A stretch of 64,000 nt of DNA. It comes from Gluconobacter kanchanaburiensis NBRC 103587 (GTDB taxonomy: Bacteria > Pseudomonadota > Alphaproteobacteria > Acetobacterales > Acetobacteraceae). The stretch covers positions 1 to 64,000 of the forward strand of contig NZ_BJVA01000002.1 of NCBI RefSeq assembly GCF_007988905.1. Direction: 5' to 3'. Positions 34,978 through 43,898 of the stretch are shown piece by piece. The translations under genes and the position numbers were made by a program. Position 1 is the first letter of the stretch; each line of letters opens with the position of its first letter. The notes under the pieces are model-generated. The model searched no databases. It was given only the letters and a program-made list of their open reading frames with translations, and was not told where the DNA came from.

Positions 34978-35900
34978 GCTTTTTCTCCCCCATCGGAAGA
35001 GGGAAGCGTGATTCCGGGAAAAATCTTGATGACTGCCGAATCATCTTCCCGACCATGTCCGGCCGCAGACGCGTTGAGGAACATCTGATGCGCGGTCGCC
35101 GCCAGAGGCAGGGGAAATTTCGTCCGACGGGCCGTATCAAGCGCGAGACCAAGATCCTTGACGAAAATATCCACCGCTGACAGCGGCGTATAATCTCCTG
35201 CAAGAATATGGGGCACCCGGTTTTCGAACATCCAGGAATTGCCGGCACTATTGGTGATGACTTCATACAGGGTCACCGGATCGGCGCCTTCGCGCAGGCC
35301 CAATGCCATGGCTTCGGCGGCCGCTGCGATATGAATCCCCGCCAGATGCTGATTGACGATTTTCACACGCGTGCCGACACCGACCTTAGTCCCGAGCCGA
35401 TAAACCTTGCCAGCCATGGCAGGCAGAACCTTTTCGGCACGGATGTAAGCGTCTTCGGGCCCGGACGTCATCAACGTCATCTCGCCGGAAGCCGCCTTGG
35501 CGGCCCCCCCGGACATTGGCGCGTCCAGCAACCAGATATCATGCTTTCTCAGACGCGCCTCGAGCCCCTCAATGAAGGCTGGCGCTACGGTCGCACAGGA
35601 AATGACCAGAGAACCCGGTTTCAGCGCCTCGACTGCTCCCTGCTCTCCGAAGAGGACCTGCTCGGTTTGCTCTGCGTTCACGACCTGAATGATCAGGACG
35701 TCACAAGCCTCGGCGAGAGCGGTGGGCGCAGTATACGCCTTCCCTCCTTCAGCTTCGAACGCAGTCAGCGCTTCCACACGCACGTCATATGCACCGACAC
35801 GAAACCCTGCACGCAGCAACGATTTCGCGACACCATGACCCATCGCTCCAAGGCCGATCACTCCAATCTGACCGGCCTGATCCTTACCGTGCATCGCCAT
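34974..35900 (-). CDS. ltnD: L-threonate dehydrogenase (beta-hydroxyacid dehydrogenase family)
   Basis: A 308-residue NAD-dependent beta-hydroxyacid dehydrogenase. The N-terminal GVIGLGAMGHGVAKSL is the nucleotide loop, DAPMSGGAAKAASGEMTLM the substrate-binding signature, and the catalytic Lys lies in VKIVNQHLAGIHI (about residue 175). With otnK, otnC and otnI it forms the known L-threonate route (2-oxidation, isomerisation, phosphorylation, decarboxylation to DHAP). An erythronate-specific variant (DenD) belongs to a different family, so LtnD is favoured. First gene of its operon, divergent from a LysR regulator. Confidence 0.92.
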   Translation of the reverse strand: MAMHGKDQAGQIGVIGLGAMGHGVAKSLLRAGFRVGAYDVRVEALTAFEAEGGKAYTAPTALAEACDVLIIQVVNAEQTEQVLFGEQGAVEALKPGSLVISCATVAPAFIEGLEARLRKHDIWLLDAPMSGGAAKAASGEMTLMTSGPEDAYIRAEKVLPAMAGKVYRLGTKVGVGTRVKIVNQHLAGIHIAAAAEAMALGLREGADPVTLYEVITNSAGNSWMFENRVPHILAGDYTPLSAVDIFVKDLGLALDTARRTKFPLPLAATAHQMFLNASAAGHGREDDSAVIKIFPGITLPSSDGGEKA

Positions 35901-36039
35901 TCCCCATCTGAACCGTTAAAGTGTTCCTTGCACCCTCCGTACAGAGCAGAGGCGCCTTAAGGAGAATAGTTCACAGATTTTATGATAGGTCTAATGCAAA
36001 AAACGTTATGTTTCATGTTCTTCATGTTATGTTGAGTTC

Positions 36040-36999
36040 ATGCAAGAGAAGCAGCTTTTACCCCCCTCCTGGTTCGTCGATATCCGGCTGAAATTCCGGC
36101 ATCTCCAGCTATTACAGGCTCTTTCACGCCACAACACGCTTCAGAATGCCGCTGAAAGCCTCGGTCTGGCACAGCCAGCCGCGTCACGGCTTCTAGGGGA
36201 TCTCGAAGATGTGATTGGTATCCCCCTTTTTCAGCGGGAAGGACGCCGCCTTGTGATCAACGCATATGGCAGCGTCCTGACCCGACACGCCAACAACCTG
36301 CTCGATGAGCTTGACCGCACCCGGGACGAATTCAATGCCCTGCTTTCAGGCGGAGCAGGGAACGTCTCCATCGGTGCCATTGACGGACCCGTTGTCGACC
36401 TGCTGACGACGGCCGTGCTCAATATCCAACGAGACAATCCGGACATATCGCTCGAAATCCGTACCGGATCGAGCATTGGTCTTTTTCATGATCTGATGAA
36501 CGGGGATATCGACATCATGATTGGTCGTCCGCCAGAAGATACGCGGAGCATGGCGTGTCATTATACTCCAATCGGGGAAGAACCCATGGTCATCGCGGCG
36601 CGTCAGAACCATCCTCTTTTCAGGAAGGCGACGCCGGTTCGACTGGAGGACATGGCACCTTTTCCCTGGGTCCTGCAAAGAAAAGGGGGAAAATCACGCA
36701 GCAGGCTGGAGAGCATCTTTCAGGACAGAAACCTACCACTCCCAAAAGACATCGTCGGCAGCGACTCTCTGGTGATGACACTCGCTTATCTGGAAAAAAC
36801 AGATGCGCTGACCGTGCTCTCCGCTGCGGTCGCCAATCAACAGGCCAAATACAGGCAGATCCAGATTATGTCGTCCGATGTGAACATCGCCATCAGTTCA
36901 TACGGAATTCTGATGCTCAAATCGCGCAATCAGTCCCGCCCCACCATGACGGTTCTTGACGAACTGGAAAAAACGCTGCGCCCGGTGACGGGGCGCTGA
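36040..36999 (+). CDS. LysR-family regulator of the tetronate operon
   Basis: A 319-residue LysR-type regulator: helix-turn-helix at about residues 20-80 (NTLQNAAESLGLAQPAASRLLGDLEDVIGIPLFQREGR) and a substrate-binding domain of the GbpR/PcaQ kind (VSIGAIDGPVVDLL). It is divergent from ltnD across 139 bp. The gap contains repeated TTATGTT/CATGTT words (about 36006-36033) that may be its binding sites. It probably activates the tetronate genes in response to the substrate. Confidence 0.9.
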   Translation: MQEKQLLPPSWFVDIRLKFRHLQLLQALSRHNTLQNAAESLGLAQPAASRLLGDLEDVIGIPLFQREGRRLVINAYGSVLTRHANNLLDELDRTRDEFNALLSGGAGNVSIGAIDGPVVDLLTTAVLNIQRDNPDISLEIRTGSSIGLFHDLMNGDIDIMIGRPPEDTRSMACHYTPIGEEPMVIAARQNHPLFRKATPVRLEDMAPFPWVLQRKGGKSRSRLESIFQDRNLPLPKDIVGSDSLVMTLAYLEKTDALTVLSAAVANQQAKYRQIQIMSSDVNIAISSYGILMLKSRNQSRPTMTVLDELEKTLRPVTGR

Positions 37000-37029
37000 G
37001 CCTAGTACCCTATGTCCTGAGAGGGAATC

Positions 37030-37053
37030 CCGGGCGTCTGGCGAGACACCCGG
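37030..37053 (+). terminator. hairpin downstream of the LysR gene
   Basis: CCGGGCGTCT and AGACACCCGG form a 10-bp stem (one G-U pair) with a GGCG tetraloop 30 bp after the LysR stop. No U tract follows, so termination is inferred from position and strength. Confidence 0.5.
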
Positions 37054-37146
37054 TTGGCACCCTAACAACTGGGTTTGAACAGCGAAGTTTCGTCAAATGT
37101 GGAGAATACGAAAGACCTTTAAGATCCCTCCAACCATTCAAAATAC

Positions 37147-37866
37147 TCATTTCAGCTCATATTCATTGAATACCAGGTCCTCTGAGCCTCCATTCGTAAT
37201 AACATATGTCCCGGGATCAATGAGAAATGCATCCGCATCCTGGGTTGTAATTTGCGTCACAGTTGAATTTTTCTTGGTAGAAATAATCCTATTTCCTTTA
37301 AATACTACACGAACACCCGGCCCTTTTACCGTGTAAACACCTGTACTTTCTCCCGGTTTCAGCTCAACGTGCCAGCCATAGACAGTGGGTTTGTCCAAGG
37401 CCAATTTGAATCCTTTAACATCAGATCGATCTCCTGCACCGAAGCCCTGTGGACCGTTCTTCTTGATCTCAAAAGCAATCTGATGGTTGAGAGTTGTACC
37501 TGTATTGGTAATCCTATCCACTTCGGATTTACCTTGATGAGGTCCGAAACGAATATGACCTGTTTCCATAACAGCATATTTCACCGGTTGACCAATATAC
37601 TCAACTTTGACCGGGCTGCCGCTAATATGAGTATTCACATAATCCAAATGCTGCTCATGCCACATTGTACGAACGCCCGGAAGCAACAGCACACGCATTA
37701 CTCGAACGTCTTTGGTTTCATATATGACGTGATGTAATGGCTCATCTTTCGTTTCCACTACAGGCTCCCCATCTGGCCCTTTCGATGGGAAAGCATATCC
37801 ACACCCCACAGATGAGAGATACAACGCCAAAAAAAGAACCAACGAATAACGACCATTAATATTCAT
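37147..37866 (-). CDS. exported cupin-like protein of unknown function
   Basis: A 239-residue exported protein. The signal region (MNINGRYSLVLFLALYLSSVGCGYA) ends in a possible lipobox (SVGC) or a standard cleavage site before FPSKG. The mature part is beta-rich with repeated cupin-like strands (MWHEQHLDYVNTHI, YGWHVELKPGESTGVYTVKGPGVRVVFKG). Cupin metal-ligand spacing is incomplete, so I do not claim metal binding. The ATG at 37866 is supported by GGGAG. It is noticeably more AT-rich than its neighbours, hinting at separate origin. It lies 136 bp behind the cytochrome c subunit gene on the same strand; a link to the dehydrogenase is possible but not shown. Confidence 0.65.
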   Translation of the reverse strand: MNINGRYSLVLFLALYLSSVGCGYAFPSKGPDGEPVVETKDEPLHHVIYETKDVRVMRVLLLPGVRTMWHEQHLDYVNTHISGSPVKVEYIGQPVKYAVMETGHIRFGPHQGKSEVDRITNTGTTLNHQIAFEIKKNGPQGFGAGDRSDVKGFKLALDKPTVYGWHVELKPGESTGVYTVKGPGVRVVFKGNRIISTKKNSTVTQITTQDADAFLIDPGTYVITNGGSEDLVFNEYELK

Positions 37867-38002
37867 GATACGACTCCCATTTATATTTGTTTCATCATTT
37901 ACATGAGAGGCCATTTTTTTAGATGCACCCCTATAACCCATGCCTAATATCCATTCACAAAAGCCGCCCCAACTGTAAGGTCTACAGAGCTGAATACTTG
38001 TT

Positions 38003-39328
38003 TCAATCACCTGCAGGCCTCCTTTCATCCGTTGTTGCCTGCCGGATCTTCGCCACTTGTGGCGCCGTCATTGCCGCTCCGTGATTGCCCCAGCTCTGAC
38101 CAAGAAAAGTGACAAGATCGGCAATCTGCTGATCGTCCAGAACTTCCCGGTAGGAGCCCATCACCAGAGATGACGGCGCAGCCGAAACTCCGGGAAGCCG
38201 TCCGCCACTCAAAATGATATGAGCGGTGGAAGTTGCATCCGGTCCCTGAAGGACCGGGTTCCCGGCAAGAGGGGGAAATACGCCGGGATATCCCCGTCCG
38301 TCCGTCCGATGGCAGGCCGCGCAGCGATCAACATAAATCTTCGCCCCTTCCGACGGCATCTTTCCGGCGAATAACTGGCGTGACACCGCATCATCATAAC
38401 GGAACGTCTCGACCGAAACGCCTGGCGGCGGACCAAGCGTCTTCAGGAAAGCCGCGATCGCCGCCAGATCATGGTCATTCGTCAGAGAGGTCGAGTGCGT
38501 GATGACACCGTTCATCGCACCGAATGTCGCGCCATGCCTGTTACGCCCCGTTTTCAGGAAAGCCACGATATCCTCGGAGGTCCAGCCCACAAGTCCACCG
38601 GCGTCATCACTCCGAAGACTGGGCGCAACCCAGTTGTCTACGATGAAGCCGCCGGACAGATATTTCGGCCCATCCGCTGCAGTCTGAGCCTTTTCGGCGA
38701 GAACGAGATTGCGAGGCGTATGGCAGCTTCCACAATGCCCGGGACCTTCCACAAGATAACGGCCACGCTCGACCAGAACATCGGTCGTCTCATCATGAGA
38801 GGCAGATGGTAATGGAGGCGCAGGTGAAGGCGCAAAAAGCAGACGCCAGATCGCCAGAGGCCAGCGTGCTGACAATAACCATGGAATATCAGGCGCCCGG
38901 TTCTTCAGGCTAACCGGCGCAACACCCTGCGTGAGGTAGGCGTAAAGGGCACGCAAATCCTCATCCGTCATTTTCGAATAGGACGGATACGGCATCGCCG
39001 GATAAACGCTCGACCCGTCTTTTCTGATCCCGCGACGCATGAGACGCACGAAATCATCGTAGCTCCAGGTACCTATCCCGGTGTCACGATCAGGCGTGAT
39101 GTTGGTGGAGTAAATTGCCCCGAGCGGCGACTGAAGGGCCAGTCCACCCGCCAGATACTTGCCATCATGAGCGGTATGACATGCTTCGCAGTCGCCCAGA
39201 ACAGCGACATACGCTCCCCGTTTGATCAGATCTGCATCATCGGCATATGCCCCGGATGACTGCAGAACGCAGATCGCTCCCGCCAGTACCGGAAGAAGGC
39301 GCCGTTTCATTGTTTTCCGCTTCTTCAT
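38003..39328 (-). CDS. tri-haem cytochrome c subunit of an FAD dehydrogenase (gluconate 2-dehydrogenase type)
   Basis: A 441-residue periplasm-facing cytochrome c. A signal peptide (about 8-29) is followed by three haem c motifs, CEACH (residues 47-51), CGSCH and CAACH, spaced as in the alcohol/gluconate dehydrogenase cytochrome family of acetic acid bacteria. It accepts electrons from the FAD subunit and passes them to ubiquinone in the inner membrane. Start and preceding GMC stop overlap by ATGA, so large subunit and cytochrome are coupled. The order small-large-cytochrome is that of kgdSLC and gndFGH-type operons. Confidence 0.92.
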   Translation of the reverse strand: MKKRKTMKRRLLPVLAGAICVLQSSGAYADDADLIKRGAYVAVLGDCEACHTAHDGKYLAGGLALQSPLGAIYSTNITPDRDTGIGTWSYDDFVRLMRRGIRKDGSSVYPAMPYPSYSKMTDEDLRALYAYLTQGVAPVSLKNRAPDIPWLLSARWPLAIWRLLFAPSPAPPLPSASHDETTDVLVERGRYLVEGPGHCGSCHTPRNLVLAEKAQTAADGPKYLSGGFIVDNWVAPSLRSDDAGGLVGWTSEDIVAFLKTGRNRHGATFGAMNGVITHSTSLTNDHDLAAIAAFLKTLGPPPGVSVETFRYDDAVSRQLFAGKMPSEGAKIYVDRCAACHRTDGRGYPGVFPPLAGNPVLQGPDATSTAHIILSGGRLPGVSAAPSSLVMGSYREVLDDQQIADLVTFLGQSWGNHGAAMTAPQVAKIRQATTDERRPAGD

Positions 39329-41106
39329 GCCTGCACCATTGGTCCGGGAGACTTCAGATAACGCTCCCTGATTGCCTTTGCAGACCAGTAAGCCAGAGCC
39401 GCAACGATACCCGTGGGATTGTATCCGATGCCCTGCGGAAACGCCGATGATCCGATGACAAAGAGATTGGACACGTCCCAGTGCTGGAGATAGCGATTGA
39501 CTACACTGTCCTTTGGGGAAGTTCCCATGATCGCGCCACCCGCGATATGCGTCGTCTGATAATGACGAAGGTCGAATTCCTCTCCGAACTCCTTCGTCTC
39601 GACCGACATGGATTCAGGCTTCATGGCCCGACCGATATCCGCCATCCGGTCCGTCACGTAGCGGATCATCTTCACATCATTATCGTGCCAGTTGAACGTG
39701 ATCCGCAGCAGCGGACGCCCGGCAGTGTCGCTATAGGTCGGATCAAGAGACAGGTAGCAGTCGCGAAATGCCATGTTGGTGCCATGGGCATGGATCGATA
39801 TCGTGTGCTGGAAGTTGTCTTTGACGGCTTTCTTCCAGTGCGCGCCCCATTGCGGTGTCCCCTTGGGCACCGTGGCGCTGCTGATCGGCTTGCTTCCGGC
39901 CTGATTGACCCAGATGGGCGCGCCACCAACAAAGCCCAGCGGCCCATGATCAAAATTATCCGCATTGAAATCATCGATCGCAACACCGTTGCCTCCGGCC
40001 CCGATGAACGGATTGGTGAATTTGTCCTGCCCGAAGAATAGCGTTACGCCGGATTCATTCTGATAGACAAAATTACGTCCAACAGTCCCCTCGCCCGTCT
40101 TGGGATCGTAAGGCTGTCCGATCCTGGACAAAAGAAGCAGATAGGGGTTGTTGTAGGCAAAACTGGCCAGAATGACGATATCGGCGGTCTGACGGATTTC
40201 CTCTCCTTTGGAGGTCCGATAGATCACGCCCGTTGCTTTCTTGCCTGATGAGTCCGTCTCGACTTTCAGGACGTCACATTCGGCTCGCAGTTCAAAACGA
40301 CTTTCGCGCTCAAGTGCCGGCAGGATGTTCACATTCGGAGACGCCTTGGAATAGTTGTAGCAGGCATAGCCGCTGCAAAACCCACAGAACGTACAGGCTC
40401 CCATTTGGCATCCATAAGGATTGGTATAGGCCTGTGACGCATTGGCGGACGGGATGCGGAAAGGATGATACCCGCATTCCGCTGCGGCCTTGCTGTAGAG
40501 TTCGGCGGAATAGGTATTCTTCATGGCTGGCAATGGAAAAGGCGTTGAACGATCCGCATCGAACGGATTGCCATTGCCTACGATCTTCCCATTAACCTTA
40601 TAGGCCTGCCCTGACGTCCCGAACACGCTCTCGGCGAAGGCAAAATGCGGCTCAAGCTCTTCATAGGACACGCCCCAGTCCTGAATAGTCATGTCCTGTG
40701 GAATAAAGTCCTTCCCGTATCGTTCCTCGTAATGACTGCGCAGACGGAGTTCGACCGGCGAAATGCGCCAGTGACATCCCGACCAATGCAGCCCGGCGCC
40801 ACCGACCCCCGTTCCCGGCAGAAATGCCGCAAGCTGTCGGTAGGGAGCCGCCACCTCACTATCACGATGGCGCACCGTCACCGTCGACTGCGAGGGCTGA
40901 AGGAAAAGAGCATGCCGGGTGTTGTGCGTAAGTTCGTCAATCGACGAGGGATACGCCCCTTCAGGCCAGGTGTCGCGGCGCGGACCACGTTCCAGCGCAA
41001 CGACGTTCAGCCCCGCCTGCGTCAGTTCCCGCGCCATGATGGCACCGACCCAGCCAAAGCCGACAATCACCACATCAGTATGTTTTTCGTTACGAGAAAC
41101 CATCAT
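39325..41106 (-). CDS. GMC-family FAD dehydrogenase large subunit (gluconate 2-dehydrogenase/2-ketogluconate dehydrogenase type)
   Basis: A 593-residue flavoprotein. VVIVGFGWVGAIMARELTQAGLNVVALERG binds the FAD ADP moiety (residues about 12-41). GTGVGGAGLHWSG is the second FAD contact, and CQMGACTFCGFCSGYAC (about 233-249) is a Cys-rich cluster of the kind that holds a 3Fe-4S centre in this class. The C-terminal GMC domain has HYQTTHIAGGAIMGTSPKDSV with the catalytic His. It oxidises a sugar acid at C2 or C5 on the periplasmic side after export with its Tat-tagged small subunit. Gluconate and 2-ketogluconate are the usual substrates; sequence inspection cannot choose. Confidence 0.9.
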   Translation of the reverse strand: MMVSRNEKHTDVVIVGFGWVGAIMARELTQAGLNVVALERGPRRDTWPEGAYPSSIDELTHNTRHALFLQPSQSTVTVRHRDSEVAAPYRQLAAFLPGTGVGGAGLHWSGCHWRISPVELRLRSHYEERYGKDFIPQDMTIQDWGVSYEELEPHFAFAESVFGTSGQAYKVNGKIVGNGNPFDADRSTPFPLPAMKNTYSAELYSKAAAECGYHPFRIPSANASQAYTNPYGCQMGACTFCGFCSGYACYNYSKASPNVNILPALERESRFELRAECDVLKVETDSSGKKATGVIYRTSKGEEIRQTADIVILASFAYNNPYLLLLSRIGQPYDPKTGEGTVGRNFVYQNESGVTLFFGQDKFTNPFIGAGGNGVAIDDFNADNFDHGPLGFVGGAPIWVNQAGSKPISSATVPKGTPQWGAHWKKAVKDNFQHTISIHAHGTNMAFRDCYLSLDPTYSDTAGRPLLRITFNWHDNDVKMIRYVTDRMADIGRAMKPESMSVETKEFGEEFDLRHYQTTHIAGGAIMGTSPKDSVVNRYLQHWDVSNLFVIGSSAFPQGIGYNPTGIVAALAYWSAKAIRERYLKSPGPMVQA

Positions 41107-41831
41107 ACGCCTCCCTGCACACCATGACCGCCAACTGAAACAGGCGGGAGGGGATAGCGCGCCCCATAACGATCAACCCAGTCTGTAAAATCTGCACGGG
41201 CACCGGGGAAGCCGATCATTTTCCAGGCTCCCATTTCGTAGTTCCCGCCATGTATCGGATCAGCGAAATAGCCTTCTTTGCAGTTTTTCAGGATCTGCCC
41301 GAATAGAAGCTTCGACGGTATGGGCGACAGCGTGATGCTTCCCTTCTCCATCTCGCCGATAATCCGGTCACGTTCTCCCGCATCAAGCTGATGGAATGGC
41401 TTGCCATAGCGTTGCATGATCGCACTGTGCAGCGCGGGAAGACCCTGTTGGTAGATATCTCTAGGCGTAAAAAGGAATTGATAGCCTAACGCAGCAGAGG
41501 TCTTCATCATAGGCGGCCGGAGATACCATTCGCTTCCGTGGCCGTAAGGCGTATTCATCTGCCGATCAATGAATTCAGGCACATGCGCCTCAAGCGCACC
41601 CGGCCCTTCGGCATCCGCGGGAATCAACCGGTCTACAAAGCTGTTCAGTGTGTGCCAATCGTTATCGGGGAAAAATACGGGCCGATAAGCATATTCACTG
41701 TCGGCAGCTTCTGACACGCCCTCCGAAGGGAAATAGAGCAAAGCTGCTGCAACAAGACCCAGCGCCGTCCCCTGAAGCATAGCGCGACGACCACAAACCA
41801 GTGGACCGTCCTTTCGCGATCTAACGCTCAT
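41103..41831 (-). CDS. dehydrogenase small subunit (gluconate 2-dehydrogenase subunit 3 family)
   Basis: A 242-residue protein with a twin-arginine signal (CGRRAMLQGTALGLVAAALL, Arg15-Arg16). The mature part matches gluconate 2-dehydrogenase subunit 3: FFPDNDWHTLNSFVDRLIPADAEGPGALEAHVPEFIDRQM. It carries the large FAD subunit across the membrane as a folded pair. It overlaps the large subunit gene by 4 bp. It follows the racemase-like gene after 89 bp and is probably transcribed from the LacI-type promoter at about 42630. Confidence 0.92.
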   Translation of the reverse strand: MSVRSRKDGPLVCGRRAMLQGTALGLVAAALLYFPSEGVSEAADSEYAYRPVFFPDNDWHTLNSFVDRLIPADAEGPGALEAHVPEFIDRQMNTPYGHGSEWYLRPPMMKTSAALGYQFLFTPRDIYQQGLPALHSAIMQRYGKPFHQLDAGERDRIIGEMEKGSITLSPIPSKLLFGQILKNCKEGYFADPIHGGNYEMGAWKMIGFPGARADFTDWVDRYGARYPLPPVSVGGHGVQGGV

Positions 41832-41920
41832 TCTCCAGACACCTTTGCAAATTCGGCAACATTGCCACGCGTGTCGATGAAATCATCTGCCGGGATGCAG
41901 ATCAGAACCGCTTTTGATGC

Positions 41921-42577
41921 TCAGGCGCGCAGCAGCAGGCGCATCCTCTGGACGGCTGCATCCGGCGCGGCAAGCACCGGAATACTGACAGCAGCCTCCA
42001 CCGCTTTTAGAGCTTCAGATGTTGAGAAATGGGCAAGCATGATGACATCACAGTGCTTCAGACGCGGCGCATATTCAGCAACTAGACGATTATGTATTTC
42101 AACGTCACCACGACGCAGTGCATCAATGGCGTCAGGCACAATGATTGTTTCCAGTGTAGCCTTTGACGATGCCTGCTCCCGGAAAGTCTCAAACTCCTGC
42201 TCCATTGTCACCACGGATGGCGCAAATGTCGCCAGCATCCCGATACGCGTACCCTTTTCCAGCGCTGCGCGGAACATGGCCTCATTGGGACGGAGCACAG
42301 GAATCGTCAGCTCGTTTTCCAGCACGTCAATTGCCGGACCAAATGCAGAGCACGTGATCATCAGACCCTGCGCCTGCATGGACGCCCCATATTTCCCCAA
42401 AGCGACAAATCGCTCCGACAGATCCGGAGACAGATCAGCACTTTTTTTACGATCAATCGTCAATCCATCATCAAGCAGGTTGACGATCTCCGCCTCCGGC
42501 CAGAGACGACGAAATGCCTTCTGAATAGGCATCATTGCCACCGGAGTAGCATGAAGAAGGACAATACGCGGGCTCAT
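41921..42577 (-). CDS. Asp/Glu racemase-family protein with altered second cysteine
   Basis: A 218-residue protein of the Asp/Glu/hydantoin racemase superfamily. The first half keeps the active-site Cys in LMITCSAFGPAID (about residue 74) and the VLRPNEAM strand. In the second half, where racemases have a GC(A/T)G motif, this protein has VIMLAHFSTSEAL, so the second catalytic Cys is replaced, apparently by His. A standard two-base racemase mechanism is therefore doubtful; a decarboxylase, isomerase or lactone-related activity as in one-Cys relatives is possible. It is the first gene after a LacI-type operator and precedes the gluconate-dehydrogenase-like operon. Confidence 0.75.
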   Translation of the reverse strand: MSPRIVLLHATPVAMMPIQKAFRRLWPEAEIVNLLDDGLTIDRKKSADLSPDLSERFVALGKYGASMQAQGLMITCSAFGPAIDVLENELTIPVLRPNEAMFRAALEKGTRIGMLATFAPSVVTMEQEFETFREQASSKATLETIIVPDAIDALRRGDVEIHNRLVAEYAPRLKHCDVIMLAHFSTSEALKAVEAAVSIPVLAAPDAAVQRMRLLLRA

Positions 42578-42626
42578 TTCATCATTCCCTGAAAACAGAC
42601 CACGGCATTACAAAAGCCGGAATAAA

Positions 42627-42640
42627 TGTAAACGCTTTCA
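42627..42640. promoter_or_regulatory. LacI-family operator 1
   Basis: TGTAAACGCTTTCA, a LacI/PurR-type palindrome with the central CG, 50 bp upstream of the racemase-like start. It is the exact reverse complement of the site at 43808-43821, and one of six related sites around the LacI gene at 45116-46186. Confidence 0.75.
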
Positions 42641-42746
42641 TATTTTGAATACCCGGTAAAGTGCAAACTCATATTTGGCCCCTCACGAGATCGTAACTTG
42701 CTGAACGACGGGTAAGTCATGCCAGGAAAAACCAGTTTTCCTTTCA

Positions 42747-43775
42747 TCAGCCAATCTGCGGTACGCCTTGCGTCGCAAGGGTCAGGCGATAGATGGATGT
42801 ATGACATGCCATGAAAAGCTGATTTCGATGAACGCCCCCGAAACAGACATTCGGACAACGTTCGGGCAGGTCAATATGTCCGATCTGCCTGGCCTGCGAA
42901 TTGAAAATCGCAACCCCGTCCAGACCCTCACCTGATCCCCATCCACACCACAGGTTGCCGCTGATATCCGCACGCAGCCCGTCCGCCGCCCCTTCTGCAC
43001 AATCCAGGAAAACCCTTTGGCTGGAGACCGTGCCATTTGCGGAAACATCATACGCCCATATCTGTCGATGAGGGGTGTAACGGGATGCGATGACATAGAG
43101 GGTCTTTTCGTCGGGAGAGAAACATAGGCCGTTTGGCCCAGGCACATCCTCCAATACAGCCTCGGTCTTCCGCGTCCGCGGATCGATCCGATAGACGCGC
43201 GCAGCCTGAACGGGCGGCAGATCTCCTTCGGAAAAATTCGGCCCGAAAGCCGGATCCGTAAACCAGATGGCACCATCAGAAGTGCAGACGATATCATTGG
43301 GAGAGTTGAAAGGTTTGCCGTCAAACCCGTCCGCAAGAACAGTGATCCGGCCATCGGCTTCCGTACGAGTGATGCGCCGGGTGGCACATTCACACGTCAG
43401 AAGCCTGCCCTGACGGTCAACCGTATTGCCATTAGAAAAATTCGATGACGCCCGGAAAATGGATGTCTCTCCAGTCGCCTCGTCCCATTTCATGATGCGA
43501 TTGCCACGGATATCACTGAAAAGCAGAAGATTCGCCTCTCCCAGCCACACAGGGCCCTCCGTCCATTCAAATCCTGTTGCGATCCGCTCCACAACGGACA
43601 GAGCGTTGACGCAGGCTTTGAAAGCAGGATCGAGGATCCTGACGGCAGGGTCCGGCAGCCTAAGTGAGGCCTGCCACATAGCCGCATGAGCGGGATGCCA
43701 CGACGAAAGAGACGCGGCTGCACCTACCAGCGTCACGGAACCGAGAAATGATCGACGGTTCAATATGATGCTCAT
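42747..43775 (-). CDS. Tat-exported SMP-30/gluconolactonase-family lactonase
   Basis: A 342-residue six-bladed beta-propeller of the SMP-30/gluconolactonase family. It carries a twin-arginine signal (NRRSFLGSVTLVGAAASL, Arg7-Arg8, cut near AHA), so it acts folded in the periplasm. The metal and substrate sites are visible as FEWTEGPVWLGE (Glu), FNSPNDIVC (Asn-Asp), and PGPNGLCFSPDE (Asn-Gly). It would hydrolyse an aldonolactone made by a periplasmic sugar dehydrogenase. The start lies 33 bp from a LacI-type operator shared with the divergent propeller gene at 43899. Confidence 0.9.
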   Translation of the reverse strand: MSIILNRRSFLGSVTLVGAAASLSSWHPAHAAMWQASLRLPDPAVRILDPAFKACVNALSVVERIATGFEWTEGPVWLGEANLLLFSDIRGNRIMKWDEATGETSIFRASSNFSNGNTVDRQGRLLTCECATRRITRTEADGRITVLADGFDGKPFNSPNDIVCTSDGAIWFTDPAFGPNFSEGDLPPVQAARVYRIDPRTRKTEAVLEDVPGPNGLCFSPDEKTLYVIASRYTPHRQIWAYDVSANGTVSSQRVFLDCAEGAADGLRADISGNLWCGWGSGEGLDGVAIFNSQARQIGHIDLPERCPNVCFGGVHRNQLFMACHTSIYRLTLATQGVPQIG

Positions 43776-43807
43776 CTCATCCCCGCAGATTACCTTCCAA
43801 TAGCAAT

Positions 43808-43821
43808 TGAAAGCGTTTACA
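43808..43821. promoter_or_regulatory. LacI-family operator 2 (shared divergent promoter)
   Basis: TGAAAGCGTTTACA, the exact reverse complement of operator 1, 33 bp upstream of the lactonase start and 78 bp upstream of the divergent propeller/LacI unit. It allows autoregulation of the LacI gene. Confidence 0.75.
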
Positions 43822-43898
43822 TCTTTGGTCTAAATGTACCATCACCCAATTTGATATTTTTGTATCACTTTGTTGTTATTTATGGATAACAAATCACA

